Positions 9,904-20,948 of a stretch of 61,915 nucleotides of DNA are shown in pieces. The first letter of the stretch is position 1. Each line of letters begins with the position of its first letter. This DNA is from Richelia intracellularis HH01 (lineage in GTDB: Bacteria > Cyanobacteriota > Cyanobacteriia > Cyanobacteriales > Nostocaceae): positions 1-61,915 of the forward strand of contig NZ_CAIY01000011.1 of NCBI RefSeq assembly GCF_000350105.1. Direction: 5' to 3'. The translations under genes and the position numbers were made by a program. The notes beneath the pieces were generated by a model. That model did not search any database. It worked only from the letters and a program-made list of their open reading frames with translations, and had not been told where the DNA came from.

Positions 9904-10015
9904 TGCCTTATTAATTTAACTATAAACATTAGATTATAACATCTTCTTCAGAAAACAGTCAGATAAATTAGAAGGTTTACTGAATTGATTGTATGATAAA
10001 AACACTTACATAACT

Positions 10016-10240
10016 CTACTTTTTACGTAGTCTATAAGTTATTCTACCCTTTGTAAGATCATAAGGAGTCAGTTCAACCTTGACACGGTCGCCAGGAAGA
10101 ATTTTGATGTAATTGCGGCGAATCTTACCAGATATATGAGCTAAAACATTAAACCCATTATCTAAATCAACACGAAACATCGCGTTGGGCAATGACTCAG
10201 TCACAGTTCCTTCCATTTCAATCAAATCTTGCTTAGACAA
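10016..10240 (-). CDS. infA: Translation initiation factor IF-1
   Basis: 74 residues, one S1-type OB fold that occupies the ribosomal A site during initiation. [22 protein letters not shown] and the ending [11 protein letters not shown] are typical. ATG start; 112 bp before rpmJ and 210 bp behind adk. The plus-strand frame across its 5' end is a shadow. Confidence 0.97.
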
Positions 10241-10450
10241 CTTGTTCCTCCACCAACTCGGGGATTTGCTGTTCTTATTATCTACCTGGTCTTCTGTCTG
10301 CTGATATTCGTATTTGTTTTTTCTAATGCCCTGTTAGCATACTCGGGTATTAGTAACTATAAATGTCTTGTAATTTATTTACATAGTGGTCATAAACACA
10401 AAGTAAAATTAAGAGCACTACACTCAAACATTTTTACACAGATAGTTTAT

Positions 10451-11005
10451 TTAAGAACTAACAGCAGATTTTAGTTCAGCAGTTACCTCTTCTGGGGTTT
10501 GATTCCCATTAATTACAACTAGTAATTTTCGTTGCTGATAATAGTCGATCAGAGGAGCAGTGTCGGAACGATAAATTTCTAGGCGACGACGAATCACATC
10601 TTCTGCATCATCTTTTCTTCCCCGTTCTAATAACCGGGACATAACCACATTGTCAGGAGCATCCAAATTAATAACCTTTACCTGCAGTTGATCTAACTCG
10701 TCCAATAACAATGACAAAAAGGCAGCTTGTAGCACAGTACGAGGAAAACCATCTAAAATCCAACCATATTTGGTATCATCCTGACTTAGGCGTTCTCTGA
10801 CCATATCCTGTACTAAGTCATCAGGTACTAACTCTCCTTTATCCATATAAAATTGAGCTTTCATGCCTAAAGGAGTTTGCCCTTGTAAAGCTGCACGGAG
10901 AATATCACCTGTGGAAATGTGGGGAATATGCGAATAGTCTGCTAGAATCTCAGCTTGAGTTCCTTTACCAGCTCCTGGAGGTCCCAGGAAAATAAATCGA
11001 GTCAC
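10451..11005 (-). CDS. adk: Adenylate kinase
   Basis: Interconverts ATP plus AMP and two ADP. The P-loop GPPGAGKGT is at 8-16, the AMP-site STGDILR at about 31, and DGFPRT at about 84. At 184 residues it is the short form: the LID region (LLERGRKDDAEDVIRRR) lacks the long zinc-binding insert, as is usual in cyanobacteria. The GTG start shares one base with the secY stop (TAGTG), so it is coupled to secY. Confidence 0.96.
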   Translation of the reverse strand: MTRFIFLGPPGAGKGTQAEILADYSHIPHISTGDILRAALQGQTPLGMKAQFYMDKGELVPDDLVQDMVRERLSQDDTKYGWILDGFPRTVLQAAFLSLLLDELDQLQVKVINLDAPDNVVMSRLLERGRKDDAEDVIRRRLEIYRSDTAPLIDYYQQRKLLVVINGNQTPEEVTAELKSAVSS

Positions 11006-12321
11006 TATTGTTTTACCATCCCCTCATAACGCTGAGAAATAACATAGGTTTGCACTTGCTTTGCAGTGTCAATTGCTACGCCAACTAAAATGAGCAGAGA
11101 TGTTGCACCTAAGCCTCTAAACGTTGGTACACCTAGTATTCTTTCCAGTGCTGTTGGAACAATTGCAACTAAACCTAAGAAAACTGCACCTAGAAATGTC
11201 AGCCTATTTAATACCCTCTCGATATATTCACTAGTTGCCTTACCAGGACGAATACCGGGGATACTTGAACCCATTTTTTTCAAATTCTGTGCTACATCTA
11301 ATGGATTAACAATCAAGGAAGAGTAAAAGTAGCTAAAGAAAATAATTGAAACTAGATAAACTAGGGCATAAAACCATGATTGGGAACCGCTGGGATTCAG
11401 GTAAGTACCAACAAAACTCGAATAATTGGGATTGTTAACAAGTTTTTCAATTAACAAAGGTAAACTTAAGATTGCAGCCGCGAAGATTATTGGCATTACA
11501 CCACCCTGATTAAGGCGCAAAGGTAGATAGCTGCGCTGTTCTGCTAAAACCCTCCGACCTACCTGACGACGAGCTGAAATAATGGGAATGCGGCGAACAC
11601 CTTCTTGGACAAAGACAATACCAACGATCGTTAGCAAAAATAGTAGTAGCAGGACAATTACCCGCCCAACTATTTCACGTCCACCTGTTTGGACAAAATC
11701 TAGAGTATCCCCCAAAGCTTTAGGCAGTGTGGCAACAATGTTGACAAAAATTAGTAAAGATGCACCATTACCTATGCCTCTCTCAGTAATTACCTCTGAA
11801 GCCCACATGACAAACATAGAGCCGGCAACTAGGGCAATAGATGTATTTGCGATAAATACTAAACCATAGTCTTGAGCAAAGTCTTTCAGCCAAAATGCCG
11901 AAATGAAATTACTTTGGATTATTGCCCATGCTAAGGAGACATAACGGGTGATCTGAGAAATTTTTCGCCTTCCTGCTTCCCCTTCATTTTTCTGTAAATT
12001 TTCCAAGGATGGTATGGCAGCAGTAAGTAATTGAATAATGATTGAGGCATTAATATAAGGCAAAATACCTAAGGCAAAAACCCCCAATGCAGATAGCCCA
12101 CCACCAGAAAAAATATCCAAAAAATTCAGTATTTGGTTATTCCCCTGTAGAGCAACCGCAAAACTATCACGGTCTATACCGGGGATTGGTATATGATTAC
12201 CAAAGCGAATCAAAATTAGAATACCAACAGTGACAAGTAGACGGCCTCTAAGTCCTGCTGCCTGTGCCATCTGCATAAAAGTTTCTTGAGCCGTTGGCGG
12301 TTTTTCTCTACTAATACTCAT
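11005..12321 (-). CDS. secY: Protein translocase subunit SecY
   Basis: Central channel of the Sec translocase; in cyanobacteria it serves both plasma and thylakoid membranes. 438 residues with ten predicted membrane helices. Diagnostic stretches are FGNHIPIPGID, the plug region FSGGGLSALGVFALGI, and ERGIGNGASLLIF. ATG start at 12321, 91 bp behind rplO. Confidence 0.97.
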   Translation of the reverse strand: MSISREKPPTAQETFMQMAQAAGLRGRLLVTVGILILIRFGNHIPIPGIDRDSFAVALQGNNQILNFLDIFSGGGLSALGVFALGILPYINASIIIQLLTAAIPSLENLQKNEGEAGRRKISQITRYVSLAWAIIQSNFISAFWLKDFAQDYGLVFIANTSIALVAGSMFVMWASEVITERGIGNGASLLIFVNIVATLPKALGDTLDFVQTGGREIVGRVIVLLLLFLLTIVGIVFVQEGVRRIPIISARRQVGRRVLAEQRSYLPLRLNQGGVMPIIFAAAILSLPLLIEKLVNNPNYSSFVGTYLNPSGSQSWFYALVYLVSIIFFSYFYSSLIVNPLDVAQNLKKMGSSIPGIRPGKATSEYIERVLNRLTFLGAVFLGLVAIVPTALERILGVPTFRGLGATSLLILVGVAIDTAKQVQTYVISQRYEGMVKQ

Positions 12322-12412
12322 GATATGGCTAACTTGATAGTGAAGTAGGGCACTGGTAAGACAATATGGTAGCGAAAGTAAAAACTAAATAAAAAATAAA
12401 GTACTCATAGCA

Positions 12413-12862
12413 TCACTTCATGAGCACTTCACAGCTACCACCAGCTGCCTCTATTTTGTTTCGGGCAGTACTTGTAAAAGCTGCTGCCTGAACCTTTAGA
12501 GGTACATTCAAGTTCCCACCCCCTAGAATTTTCAAGGGGCCTTTGGCACCTGTTAAAATTTCTACTTCTTGCAAGAAAGCCAAATTTACCTCTGTATTTG
12601 CATTTAAGGAAGCCAGTTTTTCTACATTGATGGTAGTGTAGACTTTCCGGTTAACTATGGGAAAACCCTTTAACTTAGGTATGCGACGATACAAGGGCTG
12701 TTGACCACCTTCAAAACCAGGGCGAGTACCTCCACCAGAGCGGGAGTTTTGACCCCTCATCCCCAATCCAGCACTAGCACCCTGACCAGCAGCTATACCT
12801 CTACCCACACGACCACGAGGTTTTTTCGAGCCTGGGTGTGGCTTGGCATCTTCAAGTCTCAT
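12413..12862 (-). CDS. rplO: 50S ribosomal protein uL15
   Basis: 149 residues from ATG 12862 ([20 protein letters not shown]), the usual start in cyanobacteria; the frame stays open another 16 codons to GTG 12910 but that part is Lys-rich and atypical. The Gly/Arg-rich N-terminal arm ([19 protein letters not shown]) threads into 23S rRNA. It lies between rpsE and secY; with the corrected start the gap to rpsE is 150 bp. Confidence 0.96.
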   Translation of the reverse strand: MRLEDAKPHPGSKKPRGRVGRGIAAGQGASAGLGMRGQNSRSGGGTRPGFEGGQQPLYRRIPKLKGFPIVNRKVYTTINVEKLASLNANTEVNLAFLQEVEILTGAKGPLKILGGGNLNVPLKVQAAAFTSTARNKIEAAGGSCEVLMK

Positions 12863-13012
12863 AAGCAAAAAACTCTTTATATCCCGTAATTTTTTCTGCT
12901 TTTTAAGCACGGATTTGAGCAGAACACACTACAAATAACTACTTGTTTGTATATGGTTAGTCATATACCCAAATATTTTATTTATGTCACTATTTGTTAT
13001 GTGCCACAAAAT

Positions 13013-13540
13013 TTAAATACTATACAAATTTTCCCTAGGAATACCACGCTCTTCAGCTACTTCTGTGAATGTACGCAGAGTAGATAAAGCATCAATTGCG
13101 GCCCTGGCATTATTTAAGGGGTTATTAGACCCAAGTTGTTTTGCCAATATATTACGGACTCCGGCTAGTTCCAATACTGTTCTCACTGCACCACCAGCAA
13201 TTACACCAGTACCTGGAGCTGCTGGACGCATAATGACTTTTGCCCCACCGCCTATGCCATTTATTGGATGGGGGATGGAATTAGATCTAGTAATAGGAAT
13301 ATCAACTAGGTGCTTTTTACCATCAGCTACCCCTTTTTTTACTGCACCAATCACATCAGAAGCTTTGCCAACTCCAACTCCCACTTGACCCTTTTCATTA
13401 CCAACAACAACGATCGCACGAAAGCTAAGTTTTTTACCTCCCTTAACCACTTTACTTACCCGGCGGATTTGAATTACCTTTTCCTGCCAGTTAGTTTCCT
13501 CTTTTTTTGTTCGACTGGATTTACGACGACCAGTTGCCAT
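13013..13540 (-). CDS. rpsE: 30S ribosomal protein uS5
   Basis: 175 residues; small-subunit protein at the mRNA entry channel and important for decoding accuracy. It contains a double-stranded RNA binding fold ([34 protein letters not shown]) and a C-terminal domain with [22 protein letters not shown] start, 32 bp behind rplR. No rpmD (uL30) gene follows, as is normal for cyanobacteria. Confidence 0.97.
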   Translation of the reverse strand: MATGRRKSSRTKKEETNWQEKVIQIRRVSKVVKGGKKLSFRAIVVVGNEKGQVGVGVGKASDVIGAVKKGVADGKKHLVDIPITRSNSIPHPINGIGGGAKVIMRPAAPGTGVIAGGAVRTVLELAGVRNILAKQLGSNNPLNNARAAIDALSTLRTFTEVAEERGIPRENLYSI

Positions 13541-13572
13541 ATGTTTTATACCTCATTATTGATACCAAATTC

Positions 13573-13935
13573 TTAGAAGTCTAAACCAGCTTCCCGCGCT
13601 GCATCAGCAAGCACTTGAACTCTACCATGGTAAAGATTCCCTCCACGATCAAAGACGACTTTGGTAATTCCTTTTTCCTTAGAGCGAGTAGCGACTAGGC
13701 GACCTACCTCTTTAGAAGCTTCACAATTAGCTCCAGAAGACAATTTGGATTTTAATTCCGGTTCTAGGCTAGAAGCTGCCACTAGGGTATGATGACTTGT
13801 ATCATCAATGATTTGAGCGTAAATGTGTTGCTGGGAACGAAATACAGAAAAACGCGGACGCTCTGAAGAGCCAAAGACTTTGCCACGAATACGTCGATGG
13901 CGACGTTGTTTTGATTGTTGACGAGTGAGCTTCAT
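13573..13935 (-). CDS. rplR: 50S ribosomal protein uL18
   Basis: 120 residues; binds 5S rRNA in the central protuberance. [20 protein letters not shown] and [24 protein letters not shown] (seen in parts) are diagnostic. The ATG overlaps the rplF stop by one base (TAATG). Confidence 0.97.
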   Translation of the reverse strand: MKLTRQQSKQRRHRRIRGKVFGSSERPRFSVFRSQQHIYAQIIDDTSHHTLVAASSLEPELKSKLSSGANCEASKEVGRLVATRSKEKGITKVVFDRGGNLYHGRVQVLADAAREAGLDF

Positions 13936-14486
13936 TATTTTTTACCACCCTTACCAGTTTTACCAGCTTTACGCCTGATAGTTTCCCCCAAATATCTAAT
14001 TCCCTTACCCTTATAAGGCTCTGGGGGGCGAACACCACGAATTTTGGCTGCAGTATTACCAACAAGTTCTTTGTCATAACCACTAACAATTACGTTAGTA
14101 TTATTTTCAACAGCAAATTCAACACCTTCTGGGGGAGCTATTTGCACCTGGTGGCTATAACCAATATTTAAAACTAAACTTTTCCCTTGTACTTGTGCCC
14201 GATAACCAACACCAATAATTTCCAAACGGCGCTGAAATCCCTGGGAAACCCCTTCAACCATATTGGCGACTAATGTTCGGCACAAACCATGCAATTGTCT
14301 TGATTGGCGAGTGTCATCCCGACGATTTACCATTAATAATTCCCCTTCTTGGGAGAGGTTAATATTAACAGGTAGTTGACGAGACAGTTCTCCCTTAGGA
14401 CCTTTTACTACTATGTTATTAGTGCCGTTGATTATAACTTGCACTTTTGCTGGAACTGAAATCGGGCGTTTTCCGATTCGAGACAT
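13935..14486 (-). CDS. rplF: 50S ribosomal protein uL6
   Basis: 183 residues made of two repeated alpha/beta folds near the factor-binding site. [17 protein letters not shown] at the start and [15 protein letters not shown] near the end identify it. ATG start, 64 bp behind rpsH and overlapping rplR by one base. Confidence 0.97.
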   Translation of the reverse strand: MSRIGKRPISVPAKVQVIINGTNNIVVKGPKGELSRQLPVNINLSQEGELLMVNRRDDTRQSRQLHGLCRTLVANMVEGVSQGFQRRLEIIGVGYRAQVQGKSLVLNIGYSHQVQIAPPEGVEFAVENNTNVIVSGYDKELVGNTAAKIRGVRPPEPYKGKGIRYLGETIRRKAGKTGKGGKK

Positions 14487-14550
14487 AAATTTCCTTTTTC
14501 AATTAGTTAGGAGTTATCAATTATGGCTATTAATAACTAATAGCTATTGA

Positions 14551-14952
14551 TTACCAGACATAACACAACACTTCACCACCTACATTGTGGCGTCGTGCTT
14601 CTCTATCAGTCATAATTCCGCTGGAAGTTGAAATAATAGCAATACCAATACCCCCTAATACCCGAGGTAAGTTACTCCTATTAGAGTAAACTCGCAGTCC
14701 TGGCTTACTTACCCGTTTTAGGGCATTAATTAGGGGTTGACGATTTTTCCCCTTATATTTAAGGGAAATTAATAAATCACGTTTTCCCTCCTCACCAACT
14801 TCTTCAAATTCATGTATGAAACCCTCTGCCCGTAAAACTGTGGCAATACTACGGGTCATTCTTGTTGCAGGCACTTTTGTTATTTGATGCCTTGCTAGAC
14901 TGGCATTGCGGATGCGCGTCAGCATGTCTGCAATTGTATCATTTACTGCCAT
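14551..14952 (-). CDS. rpsH: 30S ribosomal protein uS8
   Basis: 133 residues; binds the central domain of 16S r[17 protein letters not shown] opens the protein and [20 protein letters not shown] lies in the C-terminal half. I take ATG 14952 because AAGGGGA lies about 5 nt upstream; a GTG directly before it (14955) is also in frame. It follows rplE closely; no rpsN is present between them, as expected in cyanobacteria. Confidence 0.96.
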   Translation of the reverse strand: MAVNDTIADMLTRIRNASLARHQITKVPATRMTRSIATVLRAEGFIHEFEEVGEEGKRDLLISLKYKGKNRQPLINALKRVSKPGLRVYSNRSNLPRVLGGIGIAIISTSSGIMTDREARRHNVGGEVLCYVW

Positions 14953-14972
14953 CACTTCCCCTTTAGATGAAC

Positions 14973-15518
14973 TTATTTATCCCGAAAAGGCATTCCTATT
15001 TCTTTTAGTAGAGCTCGCCCTTCCTCATCAGTTTTTGCTGTGGTAATAATAGAAATATCCATTCCCCGAATTTGATCAATGCTGTCATATTCGACTTCTG
15101 GGAAAATCAGCTGTTCTCTAATGCCTAAAGTATAGTTTCCGCGGCCATCAAAACTTTTGGGACTAATACCACGGAAGTCTCGAATTCTAGGTAAGGACAA
15201 ATTAATTAAACGATCTAGAAAATCATACATTTTGCAGCTTCTAAGGGTAACCATGACCCCCACAGGCATTCCTTCCCGAATTTTGAATCCAGCAATGGCT
15301 TTTTTTGCCCTTGTCACTACAGGTTTTTGACCTGTAATTATTGCTATTTCGCTTAAAGATGCTTCCAGTGCCTTGGCATTTTGAGAGGCTTCTCCTAGAC
15401 CCCTATTTACGTTTACTTTTACCAACTTCGGTACTTGGTGAATGTTGGAATAATCAAACTGCCTCATAAGTTTGGGGACAATTGTTTCTTGATAGGTTTG
15501 TTTGAGTTGAACAGCCAT
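14973..15518 (-). CDS. rplE: 50S ribosomal protein uL5
   Basis: 181 residues; contacts 5S rRNA and P-site tRNA. The pieces [35 protein letters not shown] and [20 protein letters not shown] are diagnostic. ATG start 15518; 85 bp behind rplX. Confidence 0.97.
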   Translation of the reverse strand: MAVQLKQTYQETIVPKLMRQFDYSNIHQVPKLVKVNVNRGLGEASQNAKALEASLSEIAIITGQKPVVTRAKKAIAGFKIREGMPVGVMVTLRSCKMYDFLDRLINLSLPRIRDFRGISPKSFDGRGNYTLGIREQLIFPEVEYDSIDQIRGMDISIITTAKTDEEGRALLKEIGMPFRDK

Positions 15519-15603
15519 AAATTTCTCTCCTAAAGTATCTTGGGATAATCATAAAAATAACTATGATTTCTGGCATTTACTAACTTTCCCCCTCATTTAA
15601 TAA

Positions 15604-15954
15604 CTATTTATCAAGGATCTCCCCTGTCTTCTTCAGCATTCGTACCTTTTTCCCTTTTTCAATAAATGTATAACAAATACGACTAGCAGAGTTATGTTTG
15701 GTTGAATAAAGCATGACTTTGGAACTATGAATTGGAGATTCCTTAGTAATAATACTCCCAGATTCTCCTTCTGCTTGAGGTTTAACGTGTTTGGTTTTTA
15801 TATTTACACCTTTGACAATAACTCTGCTTATTTGCGGTAAAGCACGCATCACTTCACCCACTTTACCTTTATCTTTACCAGAAATTACTTGGACCATATC
15901 GCCTGTCTTAACATGCATTTTCTGAAACTTGGGTTGTTGTTTCTTATTCAACAT
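15604..15954 (-). CDS. rplX: 50S ribosomal protein uL24
   Basis: 116 residues from ATG 15954 ([19 protein letters not shown]); the frame extends further into rplN but homologues begin here. Carries the KOW motif [16 protein letters not shown], and initiates assembly of the large subunit. Only one base separates it from the rplN stop. Confidence 0.96.
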   Translation of the reverse strand: MLNKKQQPKFQKMHVKTGDMVQVISGKDKGKVGEVMRALPQISRVIVKGVNIKTKHVKPQAEGESGSIITKESPIHSSKVMLYSTKHNSASRICYTFIEKGKKVRMLKKTGEILDK

Positions 15955-15955
15955 T

Positions 15956-16324
15956 TCAGAGAACCTCCGGAGCCAAGGAAACAATTTTAGTAAAGCTTTT
16001 TTCACGCAATTCCCGCGCTACAGGTCCAAAAACCCGACTTCCCCTAGGATTGCCATCTTTGTTAATAATGACTGCAGCATTATCATCAAAGCGAATACTC
16101 ATACCACTATCTCTACGGATAGTATGGCGGGTACGAACAATTACCGCCTCTACCACATCAGATTTCTTTACTGCCATATTAGGCTGGGCATCCTTAACTA
16201 CGGCAATCACACGATCTCCAATATAGCCGTAAACGCAATTACCAGCGCCTAGAACACGGATACACATTAGTTTACGGGCACCACTATTATCTGCAACATT
16301 GAGATAAGACTGAGGTTGAATCAC
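15956..16324 (-). CDS. rplN: 50S ribosomal protein uL14
   Basis: 122 residues, the standard family length, from GTG 16324, (M)[20 protein letters not shown]; a purine-rich AAGGGAGA site lies upstream and the longer frame is not supported by the family. It contacts 16S rRNA in an intersubunit bridge. The ending [15 protein letters not shown] is typical. Confidence 0.96.
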   Translation of the reverse strand: MIQPQSYLNVADNSGARKLMCIRVLGAGNCVYGYIGDRVIAVVKDAQPNMAVKKSDVVEAVIVRTRHTIRRDSGMSIRFDDNAAVIINKDGNPRGSRVFGPVARELREKSFTKIVSLAPEVL

Positions 16325-16388
16325 GACGACTATTCTCCCTTTTGGTATTGTTAACAACAAGTAATAAACTTGACTTATAATAATTACA

Positions 16389-16628
16389 TTATCTTGTCAG
16401 AACTTCTTTGATCTGCCAGCGTTTAGTCTTGCTCAGAGGCCGAGTTTCCTGAATACGGACCCGATCACCAACTCTACAACTATTTTCTTCATCGTGAGCT
16501 TTATAACGCCGAGTTTTGACCATGATTTTGCCGTACTTTGAATGGGGAGCACGATTTTCTACAGCAACTACTACAGTTTTCTGCATCTTGTCACTAACTA
16601 CCAAGCCAACTCGTTCTTTAACTGCCAT
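16389..16628 (-). CDS. rpsQ: 30S ribosomal protein uS17
   Basis: 79 residues; OB-fold 16S rRNA binding protein. [17 protein letters not shown] and the [12 protein letters not shown] block are diagnostic. ATG start, 9 bp behind rpmC. Confidence 0.97.
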   Translation of the reverse strand: MAVKERVGLVVSDKMQKTVVVAVENRAPHSKYGKIMVKTRRYKAHDEENSCRVGDRVRIQETRPLSKTKRWQIKEVLTR

Positions 16629-16637
16629 AATCTTTTA

Positions 16638-16862
16638 CTATTCCTGATTAGTGGATTGAACCGCTGCGTGTCCACGCTCTACCTCTACTGTTAGTAATTG
16701 AGCTAAACGGTGACGAAAGTGCTTAAATTCATGGGGCTTTTCCAACTGTCTAGTTGCTTTTTGTAGACGTAGTTGGAACAATTTTCTTTTAATAGTGACA
16801 ATTTCCTCTGATAGTTGTATGTCACTTAGTTGTCTTGCTTCTGATATTTTGGGAAGAGACAT
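16638..16862 (-). CDS. rpmC: 50S ribosomal protein uL29
   Basis: 74 residues, two-helix protein near the exit tunnel. SDIQLSEEIVTIKRKLFQLR and the LEKPHEFKHFRHRLAQLLT segment match the family. 9 bp behind rplP. Confidence 0.96.
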   Translation of the reverse strand: MSLPKISEARQLSDIQLSEEIVTIKRKLFQLRLQKATRQLEKPHEFKHFRHRLAQLLTVEVERGHAAVQSTNQE

Positions 16863-16871
16863 AACCTACTT

Positions 16872-17303
16872 CTACTCCTGCACTTGAGGCTCCTGCTCAG
16901 AACGTGTGATGAACTTAGTTTTAATTGGTAACTTGTGGGAGGCAAGTCGCATTGCTTCTTTTGCAGTAGTTTCTGAGACTCCGGCAATTTCGAACATAAT
17001 TCTCCCTGGTTTGACTACAGCCACCCAAAACTCTGGTGAACCCTTACCAGAACCCATACGAGTTTCCGCTGGACGCATTGTAATTGGCTTATCAGGGAAA
17101 ATACGAATCCATATTTTACCGCCTCGTCTGATATAACGAGTCATAGCCCTTCTGGCAGCTTCAATCTGACGGGAGGTAATCCAAGAAGGCTCTTGTGCTT
17201 GGAGAGCAAAATCGCCAAAATTGAGGCTATTACCACCTTTAGAAACACCTTTCATCCGCCCACGATGTTGTTTGCGGAATTTAGTTCTTCTAGGACTTAA
17301 CAT
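16872..17303 (-). CDS. rplP: 50S ribosomal protein uL16
   Basis: 143 residues; positions the A-site tRNA near the peptidyl transferase centre. [19 protein letters not shown] and [20 protein letters not shown] are diagnostic. ATG start, 107 bp behind rpsC. Confidence 0.97.
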   Translation of the reverse strand: MLSPRRTKFRKQHRGRMKGVSKGGNSLNFGDFALQAQEPSWITSRQIEAARRAMTRYIRRGGKIWIRIFPDKPITMRPAETRMGSGKGSPEFWVAVVKPGRIMFEIAGVSETTAKEAMRLASHKLPIKTKFITRSEQEPQVQE

Positions 17304-17410
17304 GGTTTACTACTAGTTGTTTATTATTGATCATGTACATTTTTGGATAAACCATAAATAGTACGAACTGTATAAAAGCCCCTATGTTAATAAGTAGTAT
17401 TGACTAACCA

Positions 17411-18160
17411 CTATCCTTCATTGGAGCGGTCTTCAAAATGCTGACGACGTCGCTGTTGACGACGACGAGGATCACGGTGTCCGCTTGATGGCATTGTGTT
17501 TTCTTCTTCCCCAGGAATTATCTCTCCCTTAAATACCCAAATTTTAATTCCAAGGATGCCATAAATTGTTTTTGCCGTGCAGTATGCATAATCAATATTA
17601 GCCCTGAGAGTATGTAAAGGGACTCTTCCTTCACGAGTCCATTCAGTCCTTGCAATTTCTGCACCGTTTAAACGACCGCTAACCTGAATTTTAATACCTT
17701 CAACTCCTGCTCTTTGGGCACGTTGAATTGCTTGACGTACTACTCGACGGAAAGATACCCGTCGTTCTAATTGTTGTGAAATATATTCCCCAATTAGATA
17801 GGCATCAGCATCAACTTTTTGTACTTCAACTACATTAATGCGGATTTGCCGTTTACCACCCAAAGCCTCTTGTAGTCCAGTACGCAATTTTTCAATTCCT
17901 TGACCACCTCTACCTACAACTACACCAGGCCTAGCTGTATATACTTCCAGATCAACTTGGTCTGCTTTACGCTCAATTTTGACTTCCGAAATTCCAGCAT
18001 TATTTTGTGCGTATCTGCCTAATTCTTTGTCAATATACTGACGTAGTTTATGGTCTTCCTGAAGCAGCTCCGGATAGCGACTAGGTTCGGCAAACCAACA
18101 AGACTGATGTTCTTTCGTGACCCCTAGACGAAAACCAGTTGGGTGAATTTTCTGTCCCAT
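17411..18160 (-). CDS. rpsC: 30S ribosomal protein uS3
   Basis: 249 residues; lines the mRNA entry site. Starts [23 protein letters not shown] type 2 domain shows its GxxG loop in [11 protein letters not shown], and [20 protein letters not shown] is in the C-terminal domain. An Arg/Gln-rich tail ([11 protein letters not shown]) follows. 36 bp behind rplV. Confidence 0.97.
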   Translation of the reverse strand: MGQKIHPTGFRLGVTKEHQSCWFAEPSRYPELLQEDHKLRQYIDKELGRYAQNNAGISEVKIERKADQVDLEVYTARPGVVVGRGGQGIEKLRTGLQEALGGKRQIRINVVEVQKVDADAYLIGEYISQQLERRVSFRRVVRQAIQRAQRAGVEGIKIQVSGRLNGAEIARTEWTREGRVPLHTLRANIDYAYCTAKTIYGILGIKIWVFKGEIIPGEEENTMPSSGHRDPRRRQQRRRQHFEDRSNEG

Positions 18161-18196
18161 AAATATTTCCTCAAAATATTGTTTGCAAAGGTAATT

Positions 18197-18553
18197 TTAC
18201 TCCTTGGCATCTTCAGCGACCGATATGGTAATATGACAGGTCGGTTTACGTATTTGGTAAGCCCTACCTTGTGCTCGAGGCTGGAATCTTTTTAATACCG
18301 GACCTTGGTCCGCATAGGCTTGGGTGATCAATAATCGTGCCCGTTCTAATCCCTCATTATGCTCAGCATTAGCAGCAGCACTCCTCAGAAGTTTCAGAAT
18401 AGGATTACAAGCCCGATAGGGCATGAATTCCAGGACAATAAGTGCTTCCCTATAAGAACGCCCACGTATTTGGTCAAGAACACGTCGTACTTTAAAAGGG
18501 GACATTCGCACGTAACGAGCGATTGCTTTAACTTGTTTGGTACTATTTGCCAT
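18197..18553 (-). CDS. rplV: 50S ribosomal protein uL22
   Basis: 118 residues from ATG 18553, preceded by GGAG at a good distance; the frame is open to 18574 but that start lacks a site. [21 protein letters not shown] and the tunnel-lining hairpin [20 protein letters not shown] identify it. It narrows the exit tunnel together with uL4. Confidence 0.96.
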   Translation of the reverse strand: MANSTKQVKAIARYVRMSPFKVRRVLDQIRGRSYREALIVLEFMPYRACNPILKLLRSAAANAEHNEGLERARLLITQAYADQGPVLKRFQPRAQGRAYQIRKPTCHITISVAEDAKE

Positions 18554-18591
18554 AATTTTCTCCACTCTTGTCATTGCTATAAAAACAATGA

Positions 18592-18867
18592 CTACCTACT
18601 GACTTTTTTATCTTTGGAGTGTCCCCGATAAGTACGTGTGGGAGCAAATTCTCCTAGTTTATGCCCTACCATTTGGTCGGAAATAAATACTGGTATATGC
18701 TGTCTCCCATTATGGACAGCGATAGTATGACCCACCATATCAGGTAGAATAGTTGATGCCCTTGACCAGGTTTTAATTACCTGCTTTTCATTTTTCTCAT
18801 TCAGTCTTTCAATTTTTTTGAGCAAATGATCAGCAACAAACGGACCTTTTTTCAGAGAACGACCCAT
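18592..18867 (-). CDS. rpsS: 30S ribosomal protein uS19
   Basis: 91 residues; small-subunit head protein that complexes with uS13. [20 protein letters not shown], then [20 protein letters not shown] and [12 protein letters not shown] are diagnostic. ATG start, 125 bp behind rplB. Confidence 0.97.
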   Translation of the reverse strand: MGRSLKKGPFVADHLLKKIERLNEKNEKQVIKTWSRASTILPDMVGHTIAVHNGRQHIPVFISDQMVGHKLGEFAPTRTYRGHSKDKKVSR

Positions 18868-18992
18868 AATTTAAACACTATTAATTTTGCATCGAGAAAT
18901 ATTATAGTTAATAGTCAAAACTATGGTTTGTGTTACCTTGAACCATAATCTTCGATCTTCTATGGACTAACAACAAATGCGATATATTCACT

Positions 18993-19856
18993 TTAAGAAT
19001 TACGACCACCACGACCACGTTTAGAAGACTTACGACGTCGACGTACTATTAACTTACTACTAGCCTTCTTGGGCTTGCGTGTCTTTTTACCTAATGCTGG
19101 TTTTCCCCAAGGGGTCATTGGATTAGATCTACCAATAGGTGCTCTACCTTCGCCTCCTCCATGGGGGTGATCCACAGGGTTCATAACACTGCCCCTCACC
19201 TTAGGACGCCTGCCTTTCCATCGGTTTCGACCTGCTTTACCTGCACTAAGGTTACGCACTTCAGCATTACCAACCTGTCCAATGGTGGCGTAGCACTCTC
19301 GGCGTATCATTCGTACTTCCCCAGAAGGCAATTTCAGAGTGACATAAGCACCTTCCTTTGCTACTACTTGGGCTGTTGCGCCGGCAGCACGAACTATTTG
19401 ACTACCTTTACCGGGAATAAGTTCTACATTGTGTACTCCAGTACCTAAGGGAATTTTGGATAGAGGCAAAGCATTACCATCTTCGATAGGTACTTCAGGT
19501 CCAGCTATAATTGTGGTGCCGACTTTCAATCCATTGGGGTGTAGAATGTAGCGCTTTTCCCCATCTTGATAGTAAAGCAGGGCAATACGAGCATTCCGAT
19601 TAGGATCATACTCAATAGCCGCCACTTTAGCAGGAATATTTCGTTTATCTCTTCTAAAGTCAATAATCCGATATAGCTGCTTATGTCCACCTCCACGACG
19701 ACGACTTGTGATACGTCCTTGGTTATTACGACCTTTAGCACGATGTACAGTCGTAGTCAGGGACTTTTCCGGTTCGTATTTAGTGATTTCCGCAAAATCA
19801 GAAATTGTGACTTGGCGGGTACTAGGAGTATAAGGGCGATAAGAACGAGTACCCAT
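18993..19856 (-). CDS. rplB: 50S ribosomal protein uL2
   Basis: 287 residues; needed for subunit joining and near the peptidyl transferase centre. The conserved loop [17 protein letters not shown] contains the functionally important His, and the C-terminus is strongly basic ([16 protein letters not shown]). ATG start, 86 bp behind rplW. Confidence 0.98.
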   Translation of the reverse strand: MGTRSYRPYTPSTRQVTISDFAEITKYEPEKSLTTTVHRAKGRNNQGRITSRRRGGGHKQLYRIIDFRRDKRNIPAKVAAIEYDPNRNARIALLYYQDGEKRYILHPNGLKVGTTIIAGPEVPIEDGNALPLSKIPLGTGVHNVELIPGKGSQIVRAAGATAQVVAKEGAYVTLKLPSGEVRMIRRECYATIGQVGNAEVRNLSAGKAGRNRWKGRRPKVRGSVMNPVDHPHGGGEGRAPIGRSNPMTPWGKPALGKKTRKPKKASSKLIVRRRRKSSKRGRGGRNS

Positions 19857-19942
19857 AATAAATTCTTTGAATTAGGAGTTTTTAATTGTTTGTATTATTT
19901 TCAAAGTGAGTTTGGATAGTTCCATATCACTTACTCAAATAA

Positions 19943-20257
19943 CTACACTTCTGGGAATAAGACTTGTCTGATTTTTTCCTCATCTCCATTAGCTACAGTA
20001 ACTACAGCCCTCTTATAATGAGGTTTGTAACCAATGAACCGGCCTACACGTTTCTTTTTACGGGGAGGCAAAATTGTGTTTACTTGGACCACTTCGACAT
20101 TAAACAAGTCTTCTATAGCCGCTTTTATTTCAGGTTTTGTTGCCTTAGGAGATACTTCAAAGGTGTATTTATTAAACTCCATGAGCATAGTTGCTTTTTC
20201 AGTCACAATAGGGCGATGTACTAAATCAGGGAGTTTACGAGGATCAAAATTATTCAC
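19943..20257 (-). CDS. rplW: 50S ribosomal protein uL23
   Basis: 104 residues from GTG 20257, with AGGAGGT immediately upstream inside the end of rplD; the longer frame to 20299 is not supported. It forms the docking site for trigger factor and SRP at the tunnel exit. [21 protein letters not shown] (seen in parts) is diagnostic. It overlaps rplD by 8 bp. Confidence 0.96.
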   Translation of the reverse strand: MNNFDPRKLPDLVHRPIVTEKATMLMEFNKYTFEVSPKATKPEIKAAIEDLFNVEVVQVNTILPPRKKKRVGRFIGYKPHYKRAVVTVANGDEEKIRQVLFPEV

Positions 20258-20882
20258 TGTAGACCTCCTGAATTTTCCCCAAGGCTGATGCTGTAACAAC
20301 TAATTTGTCAGCATGTAGTAAGTCATACACATTCAACTGATCAGCAATTAGGAGTTTTAGATTCTCCACATTGCGGGCAGATAGGTAAATATTTTCGTTT
20401 TTCTCTGAAAGAATCAGCAATGTCTTTTCATCTAATAGTGAGCCCCAACGAACAATTGCGGTAACAAGTTCCTTCGTCTTGGGACAAGAGAAGTAACTGT
20501 TAAATTCCTCAACTATAATTAAATCATCCAGACGACTAGCAAAGGCAGTCCGCAATGCTAATCTTCTTTCCTTACGGTTCATCTTCAGATTATAATCCCT
20601 GGGTTTGGGTCCAAAAATTACACCACCGCCACGCCAAAGGGGAGAACGAATGGAACCAGCGCGGGCACGACCTGTACCTTTCTGACGCCAAGGCTTACGA
20701 CCACCACCTCTAACTTCTGATCGCGTTTTGGTACTAGCTGTTCCCTGACGGGCATTGGTCATTTGTCTGACTAACGCTCTGTGAACAATTCCAGCCGCCG
20801 TCGTCTCTTTGGCAATTTCTAGTTCAAAGGTTTGTTGACTAACTTGCTCTCCTTGCCAATTCTTTACTTCACACTTAAACAC
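20250..20882 (-). CDS. rplD: 50S ribosomal protein uL4
   Basis: 210 residues from GTG 20882. The long loop [19 protein letters not shown] reaches into the exit tunnel. In E. coli L4 also regulates its own operon; whether that holds here is unknown. It overlaps rplW by 8 bp, and the rplW Shine-Dalgarno lies inside its last codons. Confidence 0.96.
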   Translation of the reverse strand: MFKCEVKNWQGEQVSQQTFELEIAKETTAAGIVHRALVRQMTNARQGTASTKTRSEVRGGGRKPWRQKGTGRARAGSIRSPLWRGGGVIFGPKPRDYNLKMNRKERRLALRTAFASRLDDLIIVEEFNSYFSCPKTKELVTAIVRWGSLLDEKTLLILSEKNENIYLSARNVENLKLLIADQLNVYDLLHADKLVVTASALGKIQEVYSE

Positions 20883-20948
20883 CTTGAGTGTCCCTCATTA
20901 GTTATTATTTGTTAGCTCATCCTAGCTTCTAACACAAGATGTGCATAC

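Noticed and set aside
10229..10474. 81-codon plus-strand frame in the infA-adk gap
   Set aside because: Hydrophobic because of T-rich composition, overlaps both ends of real genes, no family recognised.
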